A stretch of DNA of 64,000 nt from DATARH01 sp035648415 (lineage in GTDB: Bacteria; Pseudomonadota; Alphaproteobacteria; ATCC43930; CGMCC-115725): assembly GCA_035648415.1 (NCBI GenBank), contig DASRLO010000084.1:26960-90959 (forward strand). Reading direction: 5' to 3'. The notes under the pieces are model-generated. The model saw only the letters and a list, made by a program, of their open reading frames with translations, was not told the DNA's origin and did not search any database. This document shows positions 32,874 to 39,842 of the stretch, piece by piece; the stretch's first letter is position 1, and every line of letters starts with the position of its first letter. Made by a program: the position numbers and the translations under genes.

Positions 32874-33626
32874 TTACGTCGCGAGATACCCGCCGTCGAC
32901 ATAAAGCTCGGCGCCGGTGATGTAGGAGGCTTCGTCCGAGGCGAGGAACAAGACCGCGTGCGCCACCTCCTCGACCCGTCCGTCGCGCCCCAATGGCACC
33001 TGCTCCAGCATCTTGGCGCGGGTTGCCGGGTCGGCGGTGCGGCCCGAGGTGCGCATCGGCGGCATCAGCCCGGGATGCACCGAGTTGACCCGGATGTTGT
33101 GCCGCCCGTGCTGCACCGCGCCGACCTTGGTCATCGTCCGCACCGCGCCTTTCGAGGCGTTGTAAGCGGCGTGGATGCCGCGCTGCCCGGTGACGCCGGA
33201 GATCGACGAGATGTTGACGATCGACCCGCCGCCCACCTTGCGCATCTCCGGGATCGCGTACTTCATCCCGAAGAACGCGCCGCGCGCGTTGACGTCCATG
33301 ATCTTGTCCCAGGCGGCGGTGTCATAGAGGTCCTCGACCGCGCTGCCGCTTATCCCGGCATTGTTGACGAGGATGTCGAGCCTGCCGAACTCGCCGACCG
33401 CCGCGGCCACGATTTTTTTCCAGTTCGCCTCGTCGGTGACGTCGAGATGCTGGAAGCTGGCGGCGCCGTTCGCCTGAGTGATTTCGGCGACGATTTTCCG
33501 GCCCTCGTCGTCGAGCTGGTCGGCGACGACCACCTTGGCGCCCTCGCGCGCGAAGATGCGCGCCATGCTCGCCCCCATCCCGGACGCGGCGCCGGTGATC
33601 AGCGCGACCTTGCCTTCGAGCCGCAT
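32874..33626 (-). CDS. Short-chain dehydrogenase/reductase (SDR)
   Basis: A 250-aa classical SDR. NAD(P)-binding TGAASGMG at residues ~11-18, the acidic VVVADQLDD suggesting NAD preference, DVTDEANW, NNAG in ILVNNAGISG, catalytic Ser in IVNISSISG and Y-x-x-x-K in YNASKGAV. VHPGLMPP and the C-terminal ITGAELYVDGGYLA complete the pattern. Substrate unknown; the family includes cyclopentanol, sugar and 3-oxoacyl reductases. ATGs at 33629 and 33626 are adjacent, and GGAGG spacing favours the second. Confidence 0.93.
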   Translation of the reverse strand: MRLEGKVALITGAASGMGASMARIFAREGAKVVVADQLDDEGRKIVAEITQANGAASFQHLDVTDEANWKKIVAAAVGEFGRLDILVNNAGISGSAVEDLYDTAAWDKIMDVNARGAFFGMKYAIPEMRKVGGGSIVNISSISGVTGQRGIHAAYNASKGAVRTMTKVGAVQHGRHNIRVNSVHPGLMPPMRTSGRTADPATRAKMLEQVPLGRDGRVEEVAHAVLFLASDEASYITGAELYVDGGYLAT

Positions 33627-33642
33627 CATTTCCTCCTTGCCG

Positions 33643-33725
33643 TTCGTCTTCCCCGCGAAAGGGGGGACCCAGGGCGTGCGACGCAACGGTTGCCCTGGGC
33701 CTCCGCTTTCGCGGGGATGACGAGA
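33643..33725. repeat. Palindromic repeat, family A, copy 4
   Basis: TTCGTCTTCCCCGCGAAAGG on the left, CCGCTTTCGCGGGGATGACG on the right, with ACCCAGGGCG / TGCCCTGGGC inside. It lies between the sirtuin and SDR genes on the minus strand. Confidence 0.88.
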
Positions 33726-33727
33726 AA

Positions 33728-34483
33728 CTAATTCACCCCGATCGCCTCGCCCAGCGTGTCGCCGATCGGTGTGTGCAGCACCAGATCGGCGATGCGGTCG
33801 AGCGCGGTTTCCTCGCGGTTGACGATGACCAGCGACGCGCCGTTCTCCTTGGCGAGCTGCGGAAAACCTGCCGCCGGATAGACCACCAGCGACGAGCCGA
33901 GCACGATAAAGAGGTCGGCGGCCAAGGTCTCCTGCTCGGCGCGCTGCATCGCCAGAACCGGCATCGCCTGGCCGAACGACACCGTCGCGGTCTTGACGTG
34001 GCCGAGGCATTTGTCGCACGGCGGCACCGCCCCCGCGCGCTCGAAGACCGCGCGCAGCTCGGCGATCTCGTAGCGTTCGCCGCAATCGAGGCAGGTGGCA
34101 TAAGTGGTGTTGCCGTGCAGCTCGACGATCCTGTCGCGCGGGATGCCCGAGGCTTCGTGCAGCCCGTCGATGTTCTGGGTGATGATCGCCGACACCTTGC
34201 CGCGGCGCACCAGCGCGTCGACCGCGCGGTGGCCGCGATTGGGCTCGGCCGCCTTGAAGATGTCCTCCATCGCGAAACGGCGCCGCCAGGTCTCGCGCCG
34301 CGCCGCATCGGAAGCGACGAACTCGTCAAAATAAATCGGCGCCATCTGCGTCCAGATGCCGCCGGGGCTGCGAAAATCGGGGATGCCGCTTTCGGTGCTG
34401 ATGCCGGCGCCGGTGAAGACGACTGCGCGCTTCGCCTCGCCGAGCATCCGTTTGAGGGCAGCGACGCCGCTTTCGCTCTGCAT
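33728..34483 (-). CDS. cobB: NAD-dependent protein deacylase, Sir2 family
   Basis: A 251-aa sirtuin. The NAD-binding motifs are VVFTGAGISTESGIPDFRSP (residues ~20-40) and TQNIDGLHEASG, and the catalytic His lies in VELHGNTTYA. The Zn pairs are C-L-D-C and C-D-K-C (about residues 130 and 155), and FGQAMP and LGSSLVVYPAAGFP complete the pocket. It removes acyl groups from lysines, for example on acyl-CoA synthetases. The length is normal. The gene name is by family resemblance to bacterial CobB. Confidence 0.93.
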   Translation of the reverse strand: MQSESGVAALKRMLGEAKRAVVFTGAGISTESGIPDFRSPGGIWTQMAPIYFDEFVASDAARRETWRRRFAMEDIFKAAEPNRGHRAVDALVRRGKVSAIITQNIDGLHEASGIPRDRIVELHGNTTYATCLDCGERYEIAELRAVFERAGAVPPCDKCLGHVKTATVSFGQAMPVLAMQRAEQETLAADLFIVLGSSLVVYPAAGFPQLAKENGASLVIVNREETALDRIADLVLHTPIGDTLGEAIGVN

Positions 34484-34567
34484 CGCGCCACTTTGGCAAA
34501 TGCGCCCGAAGCGGGCAAGCAGCAGGCATGTGCGGAAATCCTGGAAGAAGCCGGCGCGATGATCAAC

Positions 34568-35455
34568 TCAGGGGCCGCTCCGCTTGCCGCTGTGATAGCT
34601 GCCGGTGCCGCGGGCGATCACCCGGTCGCCGTCGCGCACATCGCCCGCGTCGATCTCGGGCAGCGTCTTTGCCCGCCGGTAAAACGGCGCGAAATCGATC
34701 TCGGCAAGGCGCAGCAGATCGTCGAGCGCATCGATCACGAAATAGCTCTCCTGAAAATCGTCGATCCGGTAGCGCGTTCGCATCACCCGCGCGAGGTCGA
34801 AGCCGAGCCGGTTGGGCGACGGGCTGTCGAGCGCGAAGCGGGCCTCGGCATGCGACGAGACGATGCCCGAACCGTAGATGCGCAGGCTCTCGTCCTGCGC
34901 CAGGAGGCCGAATTCGACGGTGAACCAGTAGACCCGCGAAAGCTGGTCCAGCGCGCCGAGACGCTGGGCGCGCAGTCCGCCCTCGCCGTAGGCCTGCAGA
35001 TAGTCGGCGAGCGCCGGGTGCATCAGCATCGGCACATGGCCGAACACATCGTGGAAGACATCGGGCTCCTCGATGTAGTCGAGCTGGTCGGGGCGGCGGA
35101 TGAACTGTCCGGCGGGAAAGCGGCGGTTGGCGAGATGCTCGAAGAAGATTTCGGCCGGCACCAGGCCGGGCACCGCGACCACCCGCCAGCCGGTGCGCGG
35201 CATCAGCGCGTCGCTGAGCCGGTGGAAATCGGGGATGGCGTCGGCGCCGATCGCCAGGGCCTGCATGCCGGCGAGGAATTCGGCGCAGGCGCGGCCCGGC
35301 AGCAGATTGGCCTGGCGCTCGTACAGCGTTCGCCACACGCCGTGCTCCGCCGCGGTGTAAGCCTCCCAACCCTGGTCGATCGTCCAGTCGGGCCGGTGCG
35401 GCGGCGCCGCGTCGCCGGCGAGGAGGCCGTGTTTTGCCGGGGTCCCATCGGGCAT
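34568..35455 (-). CDS. phhA: Phenylalanine 4-monooxygenase
   Basis: A 295-aa pterin-dependent aromatic amino acid hydroxylase that converts phenylalanine to tyrosine. The iron ligands are the two His of VFHDVFGHVPML (about residues 132-140) and Glu of YWFTVEFGLL. IPDFHRLSDALMPRTGWRVVAVPGLVP is the family N-terminal region. It is the monofunctional bacterial form without an ACT domain. The ATG at 35455 has GAGG 7 bases upstream. An in-frame GTG at 35467 overlaps the hppD stop (GTGA) and remains possible. It is downstream of hppD and should be co-transcribed. Confidence 0.95.
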   Translation of the reverse strand: MPDGTPAKHGLLAGDAAPPHRPDWTIDQGWEAYTAAEHGVWRTLYERQANLLPGRACAEFLAGMQALAIGADAIPDFHRLSDALMPRTGWRVVAVPGLVPAEIFFEHLANRRFPAGQFIRRPDQLDYIEEPDVFHDVFGHVPMLMHPALADYLQAYGEGGLRAQRLGALDQLSRVYWFTVEFGLLAQDESLRIYGSGIVSSHAEARFALDSPSPNRLGFDLARVMRTRYRIDDFQESYFVIDALDDLLRLAEIDFAPFYRRAKTLPEIDAGDVRDGDRVIARGTGSYHSGKRSGP

Positions 35456-35463
35456 CGCCGGCC

Positions 35464-36540
35464 TCACGCGCGCAGCACGCCGCGCTGCATCTGGTCGAGC
35501 TCGATCGATTCGAACAGCGCCTTGAAATTACCCTCGCCAAACCCGTCGTCGCCCTTGCGCTCGATGATCTCGTAAAATACCGGACCGATCGCGGTCTCGG
35601 TGAAGATCTGCAGCAGCAGCCCGTCCGCGCCGCCGTCGATCAGGATCTTGTCGCGCCGCAGGCGGCTCAAATCCTCGCGGTGGCCGGGCAGCCGCTTGTC
35701 GACCAGCTCGTAATAGGTGTCGGGCGTATCGAGAAAGCTGACGCCCTTACCGCGCAGCGCCTCGACGGTTTGGTAGATGTCGCCCGCCGCCAGCGCGATG
35801 TGCTGGATGCCTTCGCCGTGGTAGGCCTGAAGGTATTCCTCGATCTGGTCGACGCGGCCCGGCACCCCGCCCGACTCGTTGATGGGGATGCGGATCTTGC
35901 CGTCCGGGCTGGTCATCGCCCGGCTCCTGATGCCGGTCAGCTTGCCCTCGATGTCGAAATAGCGGATCTGCCGGAAGTTGAAGAGCCGCTCATAGAACCC
36001 GGCCCACGCGTCCATGCGGCCCTGGTGGACGTTGTGGGTCAAATGGTCGATCGCCGCGAGGCCGACGCCTGGCGGGTTCTGCTCGACACCCGGCAGCGGC
36101 ACGAAATCGACATCGTAGATCGTGCCGCGCGGCCCGTAGCGGTCGACGAGGTAGATGAGGCTGCCGCCGATCCCCTCGATCGCCGGGATGTTCAACTCCA
36201 TCGCCCCGATGCGGCCCGCGACCGGCTTGGCGCCCAATTCGGTGGCGCGGCGGTGCGCGGCGGCGGCGTCGCCGACGCGGAACGCGATCGCGCAGATGCT
36301 GGGTCCGTGCAGCCGGGCGAAGCTCTGCGCGAAGCTCTCGGGCTCCGCGTTGACGATGAAATTGACGTCGCCCTGGCGGTAGAGCGTCACCCGCTTCGAG
36401 CGATGCCGCGCCACCGGCGTGAAGCCCATGCGCTCGAACACCGCGGCGAGCGCCTGCGGATCGGGCGCGGCGTACTCGACGAACTCGAACCCGTCGGTGC
36501 CCATCGGATTGTCCCAGAAATCGCGAGCTTCCGCCGCCAT
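35464..36540 (-). CDS. hpd: 4-hydroxyphenylpyruvate dioxygenase
   Basis: A 358-aa VOC-fold dioxygenase converting 4-hydroxyphenylpyruvate to homogentisate. The iron ligands are His in AIDHLTHNVHQG, His in EGIQHIALAAGD and Glu in PVFYEIIERKGDDGFGEGNF, all in the expected C-terminal domain. The start at 36540 has GGAGGT six bases upstream. With phhA it gives phenylalanine to tyrosine and 4-HPP to homogentisate. The aminotransferase and the lower homogentisate genes (hmgA, fahA, maiA) are not in this window, although a GST-family gene is at 15789. Confidence 0.96.
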   Translation of the reverse strand: MAAEARDFWDNPMGTDGFEFVEYAAPDPQALAAVFERMGFTPVARHRSKRVTLYRQGDVNFIVNAEPESFAQSFARLHGPSICAIAFRVGDAAAAHRRATELGAKPVAGRIGAMELNIPAIEGIGGSLIYLVDRYGPRGTIYDVDFVPLPGVEQNPPGVGLAAIDHLTHNVHQGRMDAWAGFYERLFNFRQIRYFDIEGKLTGIRSRAMTSPDGKIRIPINESGGVPGRVDQIEEYLQAYHGEGIQHIALAAGDIYQTVEALRGKGVSFLDTPDTYYELVDKRLPGHREDLSRLRRDKILIDGGADGLLLQIFTETAIGPVFYEIIERKGDDGFGEGNFKALFESIELDQMQRGVLRA

Positions 36541-36717
36541 CGCATACCTCCCGCAGCGCTTAACACCGCTCAACCAGGAAATCGCCGCGTCTTAGACATA
36601 GTGCGGGCGCCGCGCTTTTTCTGCAGGCCGGGCCAACGGGGCGTCCCCCTTGGTTTGGCGACACCGAAACACAGTTGATTGGGTCGCCCGGGCTCTTGTT
36701 TCGCGGACTGAAGACAT

Positions 36718-37671
36718 TCATCCGGCAACCCTGCCCGCATACCGTTTCGGCAGCATCGCGTGGATGCCCTTGTTGCCGTCGACGAGCTGGGTCACCCGCA
36801 TGTCGACCGCGAGGCTGGAGAACATATAGGCGTCGGACGCCGCGAGGCCCATGCGCTCGCCGATCAGTTTGATCATCTGCCGGAGCGCGTCCTTGGCGGC
36901 GTCGTCGAGGTCGTCGTTGAACGCCATCGTGATGTGGTGGGTCGGCGTCTCGGCGCGCGGCAGGTCGAAGTGCAAATCCTTGCGCACGGTGAACCGGAAG
37001 GTGCCGCTGAGCGCGGTTTCGAGCGCGGTGACGCAGACCTCGCCGTCGCCCTGCACCCCGTGCCCGTCGCCGCACGAGAAATTGGCCCCCGGCACGAATA
37101 CCGGCAGGTACAGGGTGGTGCCGGCGGTCAGCTCCTTCAGATCCATATTGCCGCCGAACTCGCGCGGCACGATCGAGGTGCACATGCCGTAGACCGGCGG
37201 CGGCGCCACTCCCATCACCCCGAAAAACGGCGCGAGGTCGATCTCCGCGCCCCACGGCAGGGTGCAGATTCCGCGCTGGCGATCGATGCCGCTGTGCAGC
37301 ACCTTGCGGATCGGGAAGTCCTCGGGCAGCGTCCCGGCATGCGGGCGGATGCGGGTGTAGCCCCAGTTCTGCCGGCAATCGACGTTGAGAATGTCGACCT
37401 GCAGCACGTCGCCGGGCATGGCGCCCTCGACCGAAACCGGCCCGGTCAAGATGTGCGCCCCCGTGCCCTTGTCGAGCCCGGCATGGATCGCCAGGTGGTC
37501 GGCGAGGATTTCCCAATTGTCGCCTTTGGGCAGGATGTCCGGCCCGCCCGAGACGCAATCGACCTGAACCGTGTCGCCGGAGGCCACCGTGACGACCGGC
37601 TTCAGCGCCGCGTCGAAAAAGCCCCAATGACAATGCTCCGGCCGACACGACACGACGTGATGCTGCGACAT
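36718..37671 (-). CDS. Acetamidase/formamidase family protein
   Basis: A 317-aa FmdA/AmdA-type amidase that hydrolyses short amides such as formamide or acetamide to ammonia and acid. It contains the family blocks TVQVDCVSGGPD, GAHILTGPVSVEGAMPGDVLQVDI, YTRIRPHAGTL, MDLKELTAGTTLYLPVFVPGANFSCGDGH and TPTHHITMAF. The start at 37671 gives M-S-Q-H-H-V-V. It is probably cytoplasmic, with no signal peptide. No amide transporter is adjacent. Confidence 0.93.
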   Translation of the reverse strand: MSQHHVVSCRPEHCHWGFFDAALKPVVTVASGDTVQVDCVSGGPDILPKGDNWEILADHLAIHAGLDKGTGAHILTGPVSVEGAMPGDVLQVDILNVDCRQNWGYTRIRPHAGTLPEDFPIRKVLHSGIDRQRGICTLPWGAEIDLAPFFGVMGVAPPPVYGMCTSIVPREFGGNMDLKELTAGTTLYLPVFVPGANFSCGDGHGVQGDGEVCVTALETALSGTFRFTVRKDLHFDLPRAETPTHHITMAFNDDLDDAAKDALRQMIKLIGERMGLAASDAYMFSSLAVDMRVTQLVDGNKGIHAMLPKRYAGRVAG

Positions 37672-37725
37672 TGGCGATTCCCCTCTGGTGCGCGCTCGGC
37701 TCAGCAAATCCTATGCCTTGCCGGT

Positions 37726-38709
37726 TCAAGGAACCAGCACCGCCGCGCCTTCGAGCCTGCCCTCGCGCAGATCGGCGAGCGCCTGGTTGGCGTCGGCGAG
37801 CGTGTAGGCGCGCGTCGTCGTCGCGAGGCCGGCCTTGGGTGCCAACGCGAGAAACTCCTCGGCGTCGCGCCGGGTCAGGTTGGCGACCGAGCGGATCACC
37901 CGCTCTTCCCACAGCAGCGCATAGGGAAACGCCGGGATGTCGCTCATGTGGATGCCGCCGCAGACGACGGTGCCGCCCTTCCTGGTCGCCGCGAGCGCCG
38001 CCGGCACCAGCGCGCCGACCGGGGCGAAGATCAGCGCAGAGTCGAGTCTTTCGGGCGGCGTCTCGTCCGACCCGCCGGCCCACACCGCGCCGAGCCCGCG
38101 CGCGAAATCCTGCGCCGCCGTGTCGCCCGGCTTGGTGAAGGCGAAGACGGCGCGGCCCTGAAACCGCGCCACTTGCGCCACGATATGAGCCGCCGCGCCA
38201 AAACCGTAAATTCCGATTCGTTCCCCCTCTCCCGCGAGGCGCAGAGTCCGGTAACCAATCAGCCCGGCGCACAGCAGCGGCGCCGCCGCGACATCGTCGA
38301 ACCCTTCCGGGATCGCGAAGCAATAGCGCTGATCGGCGACGGCCAACTCGGCAAAGCCGCCATCGATCTGGTAGCCGGTGAAACGGGCGTGGTTGCATAA
38401 ATTCTCGCGGCCGCTCCGGCAATATTCGCACACCCCGCAGGTCCAGCCGAGCCAGGGAACGCCGACCCGGTCGCCGACCCGGAAGCGATCGACCCCGGCG
38501 CCGTTCTCGACCACGGTGCCGACGATCTGGTGGCCCGGCACCAGCGGCAGCTTGGGTTCGGTCAGTTCGCCATCGACAATATGCAAATCGGTGCGGCAGA
38601 CCGCGCAGGCCTTGACCGCGATCAGCACCTCGCCCACCGCCGGCCGCGGCGCCGGCAGCTCGGTCATCGCCAGCTTCCCAGGCGCGGCGGTGAGCACTTG
38701 AGCACGCAT
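37726..38709 (-). CDS. Zinc-binding alcohol dehydrogenase (AdhP-like MDR)
   Basis: A 327-aa medium-chain dehydrogenase. Catalytic Zn residues are in ACAVCRTDLHIVDG and VPGHQIVG (Cys, His). The structural Zn cluster is CGVCEYCRSGRENLC (four Cys). The nucleotide-binding fold is RIGIYGFGAAAHIVAQVA, with a G-x-G-A-A rather than the common G-x-G-G pattern. It probably oxidises primary alcohols or reduces aldehydes. It is upstream of the amidase on the same strand with a ~54-base gap. Confidence 0.93.
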   Translation of the reverse strand: MRAQVLTAAPGKLAMTELPAPRPAVGEVLIAVKACAVCRTDLHIVDGELTEPKLPLVPGHQIVGTVVENGAGVDRFRVGDRVGVPWLGWTCGVCEYCRSGRENLCNHARFTGYQIDGGFAELAVADQRYCFAIPEGFDDVAAAPLLCAGLIGYRTLRLAGEGERIGIYGFGAAAHIVAQVARFQGRAVFAFTKPGDTAAQDFARGLGAVWAGGSDETPPERLDSALIFAPVGALVPAALAATRKGGTVVCGGIHMSDIPAFPYALLWEERVIRSVANLTRRDAEEFLALAPKAGLATTTRAYTLADANQALADLREGRLEGAAVLVP

Positions 38710-38838
38710 GTCCGGCTCCGCGAATCACCGGCGGCGCAAGGCCGCCGCTCCGACAGCATACCGCCTCTCGCCGCCGCGAATCCGCCGGCGATCAACAAAC
38801 CCTTGGCAAGACCGCCGGAATTCGCTTGCATCGCGGCG

Positions 38839-39732
38839 ATGGCGAAGACCGCCGACGACGAGCGCCAGCGGCGCCTCATCCACGATTATTTCGGCGAGGA
38901 TGCGCGTATCCGGCTGCTGCGTCCGGCGCCGGCCTTCGGCGCCTCGCTGTTCGTCGTCGATTTCGACCGCGGCACGCGCCACTACCGCACCCTCGGCTCG
39001 TTTGGCGCCTCGTTCGAGAAGACCGTCGCCAACTGGTTCGGCAGCAGCCAGCAGGTGACCGAGCAGTCGAGCATGGACCTGCTCTACCCGGCGCAGCTGG
39101 TGTTTCATTACGAGCGGCTGATGTCGCTCGCCTTTGGTCTCGTCGAGCGGCCGATCAATGCGCTGCTGCTCGGCGTCGGCGGCGCGGCGATGTGGCGTTT
39201 CATGCGCGCCTACCTGCCGGAATGCGCGCCGGTGCTGGTCGATTGCGACGAGACCGTCGCCGCGATCGCCAAGCGCTGGTTCTATCTCTGGCAGCCGGTC
39301 GTGCTCGATACCGCCGAGCGCTACCTCGCCGGCACGACCCAGCGTTTCGATGTGATCCTTGTCGACCTCTACAATTCGGCCGGGCCGGCGGAATTCGACC
39401 CGGCGTTCTGGACGCGCTGCCTCGATGCGCTGGCGCCGGGCGGCTGCCTGGCGACCAACTGGGCCGATTTCGCGGTCAACAAGAAGGTAAAGCCAATGGC
39501 TGAGAGCCAGGCCGAGCTGGCCCGGGCGCGCGATCTCGACTGTTTCTACGTCACCAGGCGCGGGTTTCGCGACAATCTAATCCAATACGTGCCGACCGGC
39601 GCCGACCGCCGCATCCAGACGCTGACCGCGGCGCATGAGCGCTTCGCCAAGGAACGCCGCCTGCCGAACCGCGGGCGCGGCATCCTCGATCATTGCGTCG
39701 TGACGCCGGGCTTCCCGATCGACTTTGATTAA
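38839..39732 (+). CDS. Spermidine synthase-like (SpeE-fold) protein
   Basis: A 297-aa Rossmann-fold protein. The cofactor loop is ALLLGVGGAAMWRFMR, the acidic end of strand 2 is VLVDCDETVAAIAKRWF, and FDVILVDLYNSAGPAEF is the region that in true spermidine synthases carries a D-x-x-D type catalytic pair. Here it reads D-L-Y-N-S, lacking the second Asp. QVTEQSSMDLLYPAQLVFHYERLMSLAFG resembles the substrate-side segment. It may be a methyltransferase-like paralogue and not an aminopropyltransferase. The ATG at 38839 lacks a strong ribosome site. Confidence 0.75.
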   Translation: MAKTADDERQRRLIHDYFGEDARIRLLRPAPAFGASLFVVDFDRGTRHYRTLGSFGASFEKTVANWFGSSQQVTEQSSMDLLYPAQLVFHYERLMSLAFGLVERPINALLLGVGGAAMWRFMRAYLPECAPVLVDCDETVAAIAKRWFYLWQPVVLDTAERYLAGTTQRFDVILVDLYNSAGPAEFDPAFWTRCLDALAPGGCLATNWADFAVNKKVKPMAESQAELARARDLDCFYVTRRGFRDNLIQYVPTGADRRIQTLTAAHERFAKERRLPNRGRGILDHCVVTPGFPIDFD

Positions 39733-39737
39733 TTCTG

Positions 39738-39820
39738 TTCGTCTTTCCGCGATAGCGGCAACCCAGGGCGAGCGAGGGAGCGGTTGCCCCTAGGCCCCCG
39801 CTTTCGCGGGGGTGACGACG
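39738..39820. repeat. Palindromic repeat, family A, copy 5
   Basis: TTCGTCTTTCCGCGATAGCG on the left, CCCGCTTTCGCGGGGGTGAC on the right, with CAACCCAGGGCG / TTGCCCCTAGGCC inside. It lies between the convergent SpeE-like and clpA genes. The left arm is one base shorter than in other copies. Confidence 0.85.
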
Positions 39821-39842
39821 GAGGGGATATCCGCCGGCGCGC

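Noticed and set aside
36760..38400. A 546-codon plus-strand open frame over the amidase and alcohol dehydrogenase genes
   Set aside because: It spans two real minus-strand genes and the gap between them, with low-complexity Arg/Asp/His translation.
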